DNA of 64,000 nt from Rhopalosiphum padi. Lineage: Eukaryota; Arthropoda; Insecta; Hemiptera; Aphididae. Below, piece by piece: positions 44,801-54,300 of this stretch. Every line of letters begins with the position of its first letter. Position 1 is the first letter of the stretch. The notes below the pieces were generated by a model, which did no database searches, had not been told where the DNA came from, and worked only from the letters and a program-made list of their open reading frames with translations. The stretch lies in contig NC_083597.1 in assembly GCF_020882245.1 (NCBI RefSeq), positions 53,980,152-54,044,151 on the forward strand, read 5' to 3'. A program made the translations under genes and the position numbers.

Positions 44801-47800
44801 GCTGATATAGTTCATTTATATATTTCCATTATTCAAATAATTTTTAAATTTGTATTGTTTTTTAGATATAATTGAAGACTATAGTGACCTAATTTTAACG
44901 TCCTTAATACTGTACTCTGGTCTACAGCCCCTGTAACCCCTATAGTATTAATACAGCTAGGCCTGTATTTCAGTATAAATATGAAGTTGTTCAACGAACG
45001 CTTACAGTATATGAAGTATATAATATCTACTGTATTTTTTTACAGTTAATACCTACTTGGGTATAATGATACTAAGCTGATGTATAAAAAATGATTTTCT
45101 TTTTTTTTTATTGCTATTGAGTAATTTTTATAAAACAATTTATAATATCCAAACACTACCAATGCTCATACCATGTATATACATAAACATTTTAAAATTA
45201 TTTAATAAATTCCTATAACATTATAATATAGTAAATTTTCATGAATTAATAATATCAAAAAAAAAAAAAAAAATAATGTATAGGACATTACTACGAACAT
45301 ATAATTTTGATGAAAACCTTATAGAAAATGTAGTTTTATTTAATGTAAACATAAAATACTTTATACTTTCTATAAAACATAATACATTATTCACATTTTA
45401 GATTTCTTAAATTAAATTTCACAAATCTATCATTTACATTGTGTGATGTCAACAATTATCTCAAATTATATCCTGATACTAATAAAGTAATAACTACTTT
45501 TATAAAATAATAAATATATATATATATATATATAGGAGAGAGAGAGAGAGAGAGATAACTGGTGGTACTGCAGTCTATACTGCAACGGAAACAATGCATT
45601 ATATACCTCAATTCAATCGCCATTCATAAATTAAGTTTAGTTTAACTACCAGAAAAATTCGTTTCAAGTAAAGTAACGGATATAAAAAGTAAAACAAACA
45701 ATTTCACAAAAAATAACAATAATTGAAAAAATATTTACTCAAATGTATGATGAATATGAGGGTCACTTCATTGTTTAATCATATAATAAATTCTATTATA
45801 TTATAAACCTATACATATATATGTATCACGACCTGTTTTAATAATAATTTATTTTTTGCGGCCTACTACCTATATATTAAAAAAAAAAAAATAGTTGATC
45901 GATACTGCGTATAGTTATACGAGTAAAAATAAACTAATTTTTAATGAACGCAGTATTTTTTTTTTTTAATAATAAAAATATTTGTGACCAAATTCTCCAA
46001 ATCTCGTAAACAAAAGTTGGGTCACAGCTCATCGGTTAAAGACCATTATTTTATAAATCCTAAATGATAAAACCGCATAGATATATCGATTAATGATTAT
46101 CCTATTATGAATTGTTATCAATATCTTGACAGCAGTCTAAATATAAAACGTTCTATAATATGCAATTCATCTTATATAATAATTATTATTTATCTACTAA
46201 TATTATTTTTTTTATTATTACTTAAATGTAAATATTGCAGTTAAATATTTCAATAATTTTTAACATACATTTTATTAATAGATATTTTAGATTTTATGTT
46301 ACTGATAATTTTATTCAAGAGCTTTTTGTTTTCTTGCGGTGTTGAAAAAGTTGTTATTTAGAATTAATTTAAATATTTCTTTAAAACAAAAAGGTATATA
46401 GGTACATTTTAAATAATAAGTGTCAAGGCGTAGTCGTAAATATCTGTCTCTGCTATTGTCTTTTGTGCATTGTTATAGTTATTCTTTTAACAGAAAAACT
46501 GAAGGTTTTGTTTGACAAATCGATATTCAAATACAACGCATACATAACACGTATTTTTCTTTTGATAAAAAAAAATTCCTTAAAATGCTAACAGTTCAAG
46601 CTCTGAGTTTACTTCGATACTATTGATCGAATAGAAACCTATATTATATTTAACATGTTTAGCAGGTATAATATTATTTAAATCTATATAACTATATATA
46701 TATATATATATATAGTTATATCATGTAGTAGGTATATTGTATATATGCTCAATAATAATAATACAAACATTACCTTTGGTTTGTCCAATTTAAATATTCA
46801 AGAATAAAAACTTCAAACTGCCATATTTCTTAAATATTATATTTGTATAGCCTTCCCCATTGGAACATAATATATTAGCTATATTATAAAGTATACCGCT
46901 TATTGCGGCAATAACGGCAATAAGATTTCCTATATTTTATTATATTATATTATTATAATAGTTATTTTCAAAATAAATTGATAATCTACACTCTTTAAAC
47001 CACAAAAGTAAATATATAGTATAATACGGATATCTTATCTAATAATTCTAATATACTCATAAGTCATAATCTATTATTCAACAATATTATTTTATTTTAA
47101 AGTAATGCAAAATATTTATAATATATTTCTTTTTTAGCTTGTAACGCATCACAATATTATATTCATACAGTTATATAACTATAAACTATAAGTTAACTAT
47201 TTATGTGCCTTTATATATGTTATAATATGAATTTAACATTTGTGATCAAAATATATATTTTAAAGTTTTAAACTTATAATAGTATGTTAGGTATATACTC
47301 GATTAATGAAGTTATAAGAAGTAAAAACAAACTTAAAATTACCTATTAATTTATTTTACTATTACAAATAAACATGTAATATTTTTATTTGTATAGCTCT
47401 ATATTTATAATACCTAATACTTATATCTGTTTTATTATGTTTATTATATACCCATAAGTCTATTAAAATAAAAATAAATATTATAGGCCTAAACCATACA
47501 AAATAATGAGTATTATAACATCTTAGACACAGTCTGAATCTATAACGTTTAAATTATCAATACAATATTGCATATACAATTAAAATAAATAATTCAATCA
47601 TAGAAATGTATTATATGAAATTGTAAAAGAAAATTTAAAGACTGTTTTGCGTCAATTAATAATTATAAGCCTAAGATGATTCTTAAACTTCTCTTAATGT
47701 TATCAATAATATAAGACTTAATAGTATTAAAAAATAAAAAGTAATTATTTACGTGCATAAATATAATTTTTATTATTAAAACGTTATAGTTATCAATTAT

Positions 47801-50671
47801 CATTCAACATTTAAATTGATAATATACCCATTGAACATTTCTTACTCATATGTTGACTTAGGAGAATTAAGCTTTGAGATTATTATATCGTATATGTAAA
47901 CATATTAAATTTAAAAATAATTAGAATGCAAAAGCACAAATAATTAATTCAGCTAAATTAAATATAAATAGGTTTATAATGGATAGTTTACAAACACGCA
48001 AATCAAATTTATAAGATATTTCGAAGGTCATAAAAATAAGTATTCACAAGCTAATTTTAAACTAAAATGTCAAATCTTAACATATATAATTACTTGGTTT
48101 TAGTTAAAACCGTTTTTGGTTTAAATAGTTGTACCTTAATCTAAGTGACAGTTTGTTGTCGATCGTTTTATTGAAAATTTAACATTTTTTTTTTGTATCA
48201 AATGAATGAACGTTTATTTTTGATAGATATTTGAACAAACTAAAAATATCATCTAAATCTAAATTACTATACATAAACAATTTTTGATCAAAAACATTAT
48301 CTATATAGTGCTATAAATCTACAAGAATGGAAATACCTATGGTCCGTATAACTCAAAATTACTAGAGTGTACTTCATATATAATAGGTATGTGTAAATAA
48401 GGAGTATCTATCTCGTAATATGTAGACCTGCATGCTTAAAATTAATTTTTTTATAAATAATTATGTATAATTATTACTAAATTAACCCTTAAAATTCTTT
48501 ACATAGCTTTTATTTTTACTTGTATTTGAGTCGACTAGTATAAGTACAAAACTTTTACTATATAGATCAATATCACAAAATCTATAAATTATTTATATTT
48601 TGATATGGGCAGTTATATTGTATAGTCTTTTCTTGGCAGGTATACAATATACATACTATAAAATACTCGACGTCTGTACCAACCATGTTTTTTCTTTGCA
48701 CAGTCAAATTATTTCTTGTAACTATATTTACTTAATTAAAGTACTGATTTAGTATTTTTTTGATTTCAAATTTAATTAATAAAGATGTAATATGAATATA
48801 CTATGTACACTAATACATTTTTCCCTTTAGTAACAATGCAACCCTCGTTAAAATATTTCCTAAAACTTACTCAATTATAATAATAAATAAACATGGGTTC
48901 TGATTAACATTTTTATTATACTTTTTAACTGCATGTTACAAAAAATTGAAATTGAATTTATAATAAAAAAAAAAAATTCAAGACCGTTCTTACAAACCGT
49001 CCGTACAGCATCAACCTCGGCCAGACCTCAAGTTTTAAAGTACTGTTTTCAGCTACTAAGTTATAGATACTTAGATAAGTTATACTCCCTGAAATATACA
49101 CAATGTGAAAGAAACAATCACAATTAAACCTCTTTTAGAAATGACAGACAATAACACATACGATAAATATTATATAATTCACCTATATTATGTTACAAGA
49201 CAAATAGCAAAATGCAGATCATTGTAAGAAATACTCGCATAATGTATACATGCTCAGATACTTATGATATAAATAATTGAGATAAAAACATATTTTTCAT
49301 ATAGGCCAGTAATTTTTACAATTGAATTAGTAGTTTTGGTCTTTAGCTTGGGCAATGTAAAAATATACTTAAACTCATTGATAAAATTAATGTATTTAAT
49401 TATTAAATAATATCATGAATAAATACTATAAGTTATTTATTATACCATAGATTATTTAATGGATCTTTACTTTGTTTTCCTTTTTTAATCTAAAAATAAA
49501 AATATTATTAACATAAATCTAAAATTAAGCCTGCATTTTTATTTTTAATTATACTTATTACTTACATCTTATAAGATCCATATTTGTAATTATTCAGACT
49601 TGTATACTATTTATGAATTGTCTTATGGTAATACAAACTTATTTTTTTATAATGAAAACAAATCTAAGAATATAATAGGTCCCGCGTATGACAATATAAG
49701 TTTGGAAGACACAAATTTAAAGATCGTATAGTTATTAATATAAATTTATTAACATTTTATACCTAACAATAGTCCTATTATATTGAATATTTCTCCCATT
49801 TTATGTTTTATTTTAAATCATTTTTTATTCCTTACAATAGTTATAACATGTACATTTTAATAATTTAGAGATTATACGATACTTTTTTAGGTTTTGATTT
49901 TATTTAAAAAAAGTTCAAAAGCATTATCTTCTGAGCAGTTTACATAAAAATAGTAATGTTCTCATTTAAAAAAACTAAGTCTGTTTTACTGTAGAACATT
50001 CCATAAATGGTATAAAAATATCTAACCTACTTAAAAATTCTAAAGTTATATACATACGGCTATACATATGAGCGATAGCATTATACAGTATACTTATTAC
50101 TGCGTGAAAATGTTTGAGATTATTGACACTACAGCTCTGAAAAGGGTTGCGGAAAAAGAATAAGCATAGATGATAGGTACATATAGCCTATATATAGTAG
50201 TATAATATAAATTATATATATATATATATCATTATAATAACATAATATACCTACACAATTATATAATTAGATAAGCCTCAAAAATATTTGCCCTGGGTCT
50301 CGCCAATCCTATATTTATGTTTAGATTTGAGATAAGGAACGATAAAGAACGGAGTATATTATAATGTTTAATATTTATAAATATAATGACAATTTTATAA
50401 AAGTTCAATCTAAGAAACGTTACCTACGTATGTATTGTAACATATTAACGCGAATGAAGTATATATATGGGCATGCATATATTATGTAGCTATGTATATG
50501 AATTATATTCTTATATCCATTTTCCAGACATTTCAAAAACGAGATATACTCACTCGCAAACACTAAATGACGCATGCGAGTAAGGGTAAAAAAAATTCAA
50601 AAAATTACCTTCATGTTCTTGATGTACGTAGCCGGAAAACCACACAACTCGAAACGGTTTTCTTGGATCAT
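1015..50671 (-). CDS. Awh: Arrowhead LIM-homeodomain transcription factor, whole spliced gene
   Basis: Nuclear DNA-binding regulator of the Lhx6/Lhx8 class. In Drosophila, Awh controls imaginal and histoblast precursors (family knowledge). Coding parts are 50609-50671, optional 35370-35471, 22276-22457, 5767-5984, 2208-2462, 1205-1342 and 1015-1097. Each junction has GT/AG and the phases join (0, 0, 2, 1, 1, 1). Without the cassette the product is 312 residues: LIM1 about 27-79, LIM2 about 88-141, homeodomain 168-227, a conserved HINLHLTYSF stretch at 254-263, and a serine/acidic tail with DDLSQDS at 293-299. The zinc ligands are intact: C27, C30, H48, C51, C54, C57, C76, D79, then C88, C91, H110, C113, C116, C119, C138, H141. 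Homeodomain residues R5, W48, F49, Q50 and N51 are present. The length is close to the roughly 275 residues I recall for the fly protein; the excess is N-terminal. Orthology rests on recognition by eye of LIM2, homeodomain and tail. Exon structure is inferred without transcripts. Confidence 0.95.
1205..1342 (-). CDS. Awh: Awh exon with conserved C-terminal HINL..LTYSF motif
   Basis: A 138-base exon after TTTTACAG and before donor CAG|GTAAAC. The leading TT completes a leucine codon. It reads HHQQNGSENHF, NRHINLHLTYSFQQ, PPSSNHSHQRGS and PIYIPQNP. The RHINL.LTYSF block is shared with the fly Awh tail (recalled ARHINLQLTYSF) and is the best evidence that this exon belongs to the gene. The rest is low-complexity S/H/P/Q. 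Reading through the donor would add about 30 unrelated residues, so a retained-intron form is possible but unsupported. Confidence 0.95.
1343..2207 (-). other. Awh intron between homeodomain and HINL exons
   Basis: An 865-base intron, GTATGT to TTTTACAG on the minus strand. It holds the 174-bp hAT MITE near its 5' end and a 14-A run around 1547. No other exon was recognised. Confidence 0.85.
1980..2153. mobile_element. hAT-type MITE
   Basis: A 174-bp element bounded by TAGTGGCGTAACTGGG on the left and, read inward from the right, CAGTGGCGTAATTGTGGGGG. The terminal inverted repeats match at 13 of the first 15 positions. The identical 8-bp duplication CCGTTAAG flanks it at 1972-1979 and 2154-2161. 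An 8-bp target duplication with (C/T)AGTG termini is the hAT superfamily signature. The interior has G and C runs and no coding capacity, so it is non-autonomous. The intact duplication suggests a fairly recent insertion. Confidence 0.9.
2208..2462 (-). CDS. Awh: Awh exon encoding the homeodomain
   Basis: A 255-base exon after TTTTCCAG and before donor GTATGT. It reads EGGDSESYHSKNKA, then the homeodomain KRVRTTFTEEQLQVLQ through VTQVWFQNSRARQKKH, then LHTGKVKSAPSGL. Homeodomain positions 1-60 are residues 168-227, with R5 at 172, Q50 at 217 and N51 at 218. Gln50 predicts TAATTA-type targets (family knowledge). The sequence is nearly identical to fly Awh over this span. The donor was chosen because TTAC|GTATGT leaves one base, matching the phase of the next exon; the earlier GTGAAA would break the frame. 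If the intron is retained, the protein runs on 14 codons and ends at a TAA (2143-2145) inside the adjacent transposon. Confidence 0.98.
2463..5766 (-). other. Awh intron between LIM2 and homeodomain exons
   Basis: A 3.3-kb intron, GTACGC to TTTTCCAG on the minus strand. A less AT-rich, CpG-containing islet lies at about 4475-4640. Two related GGTAAATTTAC-rich stretches in opposite orientation lie near 2638-2690 and 3130-3180. No exon was recognised. Confidence 0.8.
5767..5984 (-). CDS. Awh: Awh exon encoding LIM domain 2
   Basis: A 218-base exon between TTTTCCAG and donor GTACGC. It completes codon 82 (R), then reads SFGTVCSKC, ISASHWVRKARDHVYHLAC, FRCDAC, GEEFAL, VLCKPHYLD and GGTTSSS. The eight ligands are C88, C91, H110, C113, C116, C119, C138 and H141. 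The motifs ISAS.WVR.AR, HLACF, RQL.TGE.FAL and GGTTSS are characteristic of Awh/Lhx6/8 LIM2. A histidine (H99) stands where fly Awh has aspartate (recalled), outside the zinc ligands. The exon ends with one base of a glutamate codon completed in the homeodomain exon. Confidence 0.97.
9058..9094 (+). promoter_or_regulatory. GAGA-rich tract
   Basis: Several GAGAG motifs (GAGAGAG, CGAGAGAGGGAG, CAGAGAGA) within 37 bases, next to a CpG-containing stretch reaching about 9340. GAGAG is the binding word of GAGA factor in insects (established). A regulatory role here is inference. Confidence 0.3.
10732..10757. repeat. AT dinucleotide microsatellite
   Basis: Uninterrupted alternating A/T of about 25 bases, directly before the GAGA-rich tract at 10775. 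Confidence 0.8.
10775..10812 (+). promoter_or_regulatory. GAGA-rich tract within GC-rich islet
   Basis: CGAGAGAAGGAGAAAGAGAG followed by TGAGAGACTGAGAGAGA. It sits in a less AT-rich islet (about 10500-10960) with many CpG dinucleotides. It could bind GAGA factor, or it could be a degenerate simple repeat. Confidence 0.3.
14785..14811. repeat. AC dinucleotide microsatellite
   Basis: Thirteen tandem AC units, flanked by ATATAT and ATACAT. Confidence 0.95.
15191..15234. repeat. ATT/ACT trinucleotide repeat
   Basis: Tandem TTA units with a few C substitutions over 44 bases. Confidence 0.9.
18011..18034. repeat. GT dinucleotide microsatellite
   Basis: Twelve tandem GT units preceded by GGTGGG. 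Confidence 0.95.
19650..19692. repeat. Nested AT-rich palindromes
   Basis: ATAACTTAT (19672-19680) and ATAAGTTAT (19684-19692) form a perfect 9-bp stem with a 3-base spacer. A near-palindrome around GATATAATATATC lies immediately before. Confidence 0.7.
22276..22457 (-). CDS. Awh: Awh exon encoding LIM domain 1
   Basis: A 182-base exon between TTTTAG and donor GTAAATC codes residues 22-81 plus two bases of codon 82. It starts TESLQCRGC and ends CRQDYAR. The zinc ligands follow the LIM pattern C-x2-C, H-x2-C, C-x2-C, C-x2-D. SDPITDRFLL and CLRCCVC resemble LIM1 of fly Awh (GEPISDRFFL, CLRCCMC as recalled). LIM domains of this class bind cofactors such as Chip/LDB (family knowledge). The exon has no long uninterrupted reading frame around it and is easily missed; it was found by translating the minus strand between splice signals. 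Confidence 0.93.
27890..28150. promoter_or_regulatory. GC-richer islet with Grainyhead-like site
   Basis: A less AT-rich stretch inside the intron. It contains the palindrome AACCGGTT (28116-28123), the core Grainyhead motif, followed by related CCAACCG words. Enhancer function is inference. Confidence 0.2.
30290..30550. promoter_or_regulatory. GC-rich CpG islet with CT tract
   Basis: One of the most GC-rich intronic stretches. A pyrimidine tract (30325-30346; GAGAGAGA on the minus strand) is followed by GCCGCAGCAGTG, GGTCGCCGCCGCC and CCACCGCCACCGACGACC. It is open in several frames because of composition, and no protein family was recognised. It could be an enhancer or an internal promoter. 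Confidence 0.25.
31544..31568. repeat. C12A13 homopolymer junction
   Basis: Twelve C followed by thirteen A, with no interruption. Confidence 0.95.
33029..33057 (-). promoter_or_regulatory. GAGA-rich tract (minus strand)
   Basis: TCTCTCTGTCACTCCGTCTC on the plus strand gives repeated GAGAG words on the minus strand. It is next to a T-run, and GC-rich sequence follows within 150 bases. Confidence 0.25.
35370..35471 (-). CDS. Awh: Possible Awh cassette exon, 34 codons
   Basis: Between exon 1 and LIM1 lies a 102-base segment preceded by TTGCAG and followed by AAG|GTACGC. It is open only in the frame that matches exon 1 and LIM1 (phase 0 on both sides); the other two forward frames hit stops. 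It reads EKTADKSRHIV at the start and YEFVQYVK at the end, is lysine/glutamate rich, and has no methionine, so it cannot supply a start. Its base composition is less AT-rich than its flanks. Inclusion would put 34 residues between NMK and TESLQC just before LIM1 without changing frame. The polypyrimidine tract is weak. I do not recognise the peptide in known Awh proteins. It could be a lineage-specific alternative exon or a chance open segment. Confidence 0.45.
37740..37880. promoter_or_regulatory. GC-rich islet in intron 1
   Basis: Begins with GGGCCGGGCCGGGCGCG and continues with CGGCGGCCGCGGGCGAG, then a CACCGGTTCGCCC word. It contrasts sharply with the AT-rich flanks. No exon was recognised. 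It may be a regulatory element. Confidence 0.25.
39672..39692. repeat. GT dinucleotide microsatellite
   Basis: About ten tandem GT units followed by a T-run. Confidence 0.95.
43446..43625. repeat. TAG/TAA trinucleotide array
   Basis: About 180 bases of tandem TAG and TAA units with few interruptions. Read on the other strand it gives a spurious Thr/Ile-rich open frame. Confidence 0.95.
44080..44102. repeat. AAT trinucleotide repeat
   Basis: Seven to eight tandem AAT units. Confidence 0.9.
44720..44966. mobile_element. Decayed hAT-like MITE (candidate)
   Basis: The left end CAGTGCTGGATTAAGAAC resembles common hAT termini (CAGTGCTGGATTTA-type). The right end, read inward, is a degenerate match around CAGGCCTAGCTGTATTAA. 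Flanks TTTCACTA (44712-44719) and TTTCAGTA (44967-44974) match at 7 of 8 bases, consistent with an aged 8-bp duplication. It has no coding capacity. The right boundary is uncertain. Confidence 0.4.
45513..45555. repeat. Compound AT/GA microsatellite
   Basis: About 22 bases of alternating A/T followed by about 20 bases of alternating G/A. Confidence 0.95.
46686..46721. repeat. 36-bp perfect AT palindrome
   Basis: ATATAACT, an alternating TA core, then AGTTATAT. The sequence is its own reverse complement over 36 bases and could extrude as a cruciform. Confidence 0.85.
50609..50671 (-). CDS. Awh: Awh exon 1, N-terminal coding part
   Basis: Codes 21 residues from MIQENRF to NMK and ends in ATGAAG followed by donor GTAATT. 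Reading upstream in frame, a TAA occurs near 50723 with no ATG in between, so the ATG at 50669-50671 is the first in-frame start if the exon is continuous. A second ATG lies at 50612-50614. Spliced to the LIM1 exon it gives MKTESLQC, which matches the MKTE.. start I recall for fly Awh, so translation could begin at either ATG. An AG stands 2 bases before the first ATG, so a further 5' exon joined there cannot be excluded. The donor and the MK|TE junction are strong; the start choice is less sure. Confidence 0.8.
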
Positions 50672-50820
50672 ATCTGCGGTTGGGCTGTACTCGACGCAAA
50701 CAGACAGTATAATAATACGTTATAAATGTGTATATATATATATATATATACTCGACCTAAGTATAACACTTAGGATAAGTTCCAAGAATACCGCACCGTC
50801 GGATGACCGCTGCAACTGAG
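50672..50820 (-). promoter_or_regulatory. Awh 5' UTR and candidate core promoter elements
   Basis: Upstream of the first ATG there is an in-frame TAA near 50723 and a 20-bp TA repeat (50731-50750) followed by TTTATAAC on the minus strand, which could act as a TATA box for a start about 30 bases on. Farther up, TCAGTT (50814-50819, minus) matches the arthropod initiator. Which is used, if either, cannot be told from sequence. Confidence 0.3.
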
Positions 50821-51350
50821 AGTGCGCCGCGTCTCTCCGACCCTGCGTTCAAAATCGTTTTCGAGACATTTCCGTAAAATCACGCCGAAAATTAATATTT
50901 TAGGTGAAACGAAAAGAAAACCCACGCGCGTCGGTAAAATGTGTGAAAAAATTCCGCGGTCGTCTGTATAATATATATCTGATAAGGTACTTGTCCCGCA
51001 GCCGCTGTCACTGCACTACGTCGGTAAGGCAAACACTATTGCAATTTTATAATATAGAAAATTCTTATTTCGTAACAATATTATTTTACAGATTATATAC
51101 GTTTAAATGTACACGGAGGAGCGCGCACTGCCGCCACCGGTGTGTATGTGGGCCGTTCGCCGCGGACCGATCCTAACTGACGGGTGGCAGAGATGACCGG
51201 CCGGCCGTGTGGCAGACGCGGGCCATGGATTCTGCGCGCGTACATGTCCGGTGGGCGCGTAGAAACGAACGAGAGGCCCCGCCGATTGGTCGGCGGGGCG
51301 TGGCCTCGGTATGCGTCGTCTACCACGCCCTGTGCGCCGGCAAAAGATCC
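50821..51350. promoter_or_regulatory. CpG-rich putative promoter region of Awh
   Basis: A clear rise in GC and CpG directly upstream of exon 1, densest at about 51110-51345 (GCCGCCACCGG, CCGGCCGGCCG, GGCGGGGCGTGG). It contains a CCAAT box and GC-box-like words. The position next to the first coding exon makes a promoter the simplest reading. Short open frames on both strands here reflect composition only. Confidence 0.45.
51277..51298. promoter_or_regulatory. CCAAT box within a perfect 9-bp inverted repeat
   Basis: CCCCGCCGA (51277-51285), TTGG, TCGGCGGGG (51290-51298). ATTGG is a CCAAT box on the minus strand, and the right arm continues into GGGGCGTGG, a GC/KLF-type box. It lies about 600 bases upstream of the first Awh codon. 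Confidence 0.4.
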
Positions 51351-54300
51351 GGATCCGATATAATATATATATACCTATGTATATTATATATTTATATGCA
51401 TGTATATATAGAAGTATTATTATAGGTACCTATAGCTACTATTATTATTATTATTATTATTATATACTCGTACATGGATGAAGTAGGATAGGAACTGTAC
51501 GAATATTTTTTTCCTTCCCGTTTCCTCATATTCTTCCGACCGGACGCAGACGATAATATTATTATTATTATCATTACCATTATATTATATATATTATTAC
51601 AACTTGGCCAACAACCGTCTTTTTTTTTTCGGTCGCTTCGCCGTTTTCATTGTGTCTCCTGCACACCCGACCGTGAACGCAGCGCGTATTATAATATGAA
51701 AGTATAACTGCGGTAAGGACGTAAGGTGGTAAACGCGACTATAGTCATGTAGTATACATATAAATATATACTCTCGCGTATCGCATGATGAGTATTATAC
51801 TATATATACCGGGTCGGTATGTGTGTGTGTGTGTGTGTGCTACGTATTGTATTTTATTGGACCTGATCTTGGAGTAGGGGAGAATAAAAAACAAAACGAC
51901 GACAAACAAAAAAAATAATAAAAGCCCCAACACGCATATGCGACAGGGACGACCATATAATATATATTATATGCCTATATATATATATATATATATAATA
52001 TGAATGTACGCGAGACAAGATGACGTGTAATGTATTTTGTACACATGATGTACCGCCCTTTCCCTCGACGTGCGTATATAAATGATAATAATATATTATT
52101 GTATTACGTACCAATGTGTGTTTTACGGAGGCAGAAAACAAATACACGTAGAATATATATAATATCATATAAATATAAGTATAACAGCAGCTAGCCGTGT
52201 ATAATATGAAGAAGCGCGTTACGACCGTTACGGTTTTCGAGTTTATTGGATCATATAAAATATAGAAGTGTATACCTATATAGATGTATACCCATGTAGG
52301 TACATGCACATATATAAATATATAATAATATTGAGTATTCGGTGGTATTATAAACAACTCTTGCACCATACATAGAACTTTGCAATATTATATACCCTTA
52401 AACCATTAAACACAGCATATATATTATTAAATATAAATATATAATAGTGATGCCGTAGAAACCAACAACAAAAAATATTATATTTATATATAAAATAATA
52501 ATTATTAAAATATAGTGGTTTAACTAATTAAACATTCATTTAAAATAATAACAATATACCTACTTAAAAGTGATCTTTTCGAGCCTTCGTTTGATAAAAA
52601 AAAAATAATAATTTTCCATTGGTTTCTTATATTTTATGTCAAGATAACAGTACCATACTTAAGTTTACCTTATAGAATCCCTGTCCAAACTACGTCACTG
52701 TTTATATTATATATTTCAATACTGGTATCTTTATATATATATAGCATATAAAATATAATTAAGGGTAATCAAATTTCAAAAATAATAATATTATTTTTTA
52801 TTATTATTATTATTATACGTATTGGATGAGATGAGATATACGCGCTTGGTTTTCAAAACGTCAGTTTCGTGTAATTCGCCACAGTAGCGTAATTACGACC
52901 ACAATGCCACAACGACCACACAATTTATCGTTGTAAAATATTCCAGTATATTATATAAATACAATATAATAACAATATGTAAAACACTGTTTTCAATTTA
53001 TTATAATAATGCACCGCACTGCACCGCTTCTGCAACACTCCTCAACCAATTATAGTCTCACATCGGCACATCGTTTAGCTTTAAATAACTATTATAATAT
53101 ATCTAATAATTATCTGTAGGTAAATATATATATATATATATATACCTCTACTTACCTCTACCGTAGAGGCTCTACGTGTATATATACACAATATTTGATA
53201 AATGATAATACATGTCCCCATCGTGTAATAAATCGAATATTTGCTACTCAAATGTATACTTTTAGTATTTCAATCGTCATAAATAATGTTATGTACTGCA
53301 GAGTATATATAAAACATTTATATGAATCACTTTTATAAACACTGACGACCAGATTATTGATTTGTGTGACATTTTAACGTGATGAATAAATTGGAAAACA
53401 ATATGGCTCATCCGCTCACCCTATATATTATTATTTATTATAGTATTTATATAATATATTATAAACAATAAGACAATAAATAATCCATCAGTATTTAAGA
53501 ATTGTATTCAAATTTACACGAAAATAACTAAAAAAAAAGGTAACTAACATTATATTATGCAGATATTTGTATCATAGGTACATACATATTTTATTTTATT
53601 GACCACTTATTAAATATTATTATTTACATATAATATGTCATCATCGACTCATCGTTTCATTGAGATCAGCCACAGACTGAACACTGTATATATACATAAT
53701 ACACACATATATAATATATTATATCAACATAATATAACGATTATTTTGATTATTATGATATCATAGATATGATTTGAGTAAATAAATAAATAAGAACTAT
53801 TGATAAAAACTTATGATAATAAATTATTTACCTATTATAAAAGGACATGACAAATAAGTGTTAAAACATATTAATATCTAATATTTAAATTTATCTTTTA
53901 ACACATATTGGTTACAACTCTTACAAGCCATAATATAGGTAAAATGTGAAAAGCCAATTAAAGAAATTCCTATAATACCTATTCTATTTAGTATTTACAG
54001 AAGGATACCCGGTTATACCAAAATCTTTAAATTAGGTTTTTAATATTGATGCATATTATTATGATATATAGTTAAAAAGAAATCCAACAAAGTGTAATTA
54101 TTATATTACATATACAATGCACTACATATATTTATATACATATGTTGAAATTTTTTCACGTTTCATTTATTATATTTCCTTTACGCAGCGCGTAGGTTTA
54201 ACATTATATTATTATATACCTAAACCTAACACCTTTATTATTATATTATCGCGTAGGCCTACTATACCTATACGGGAATGAGTAAAATACATAATCATTA

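Larger units (their letters stand above)
35472..50608 (-). other. Awh intron 1
   Basis: A 15.1-kb stretch. It has a GC-rich islet at 37740-37880, CpG-containing sequence at 39330-39640, a trinucleotide array at 43446-43625, a hAT-like relic at 44720-44966 and a 36-bp perfect AT palindrome at 46686. About 46.7-50.5 kb is uniformly AT-rich with nothing recognised. Confidence 0.75.

Noticed and set aside
51854..52369. 171-residue minus-strand open frame, Tyr/Ile-rich
   Set aside because: Its composition simply reflects TAT/ATA-rich DNA and microsatellites (GT, AT repeats). No domain, no splice context, no recognisable family.
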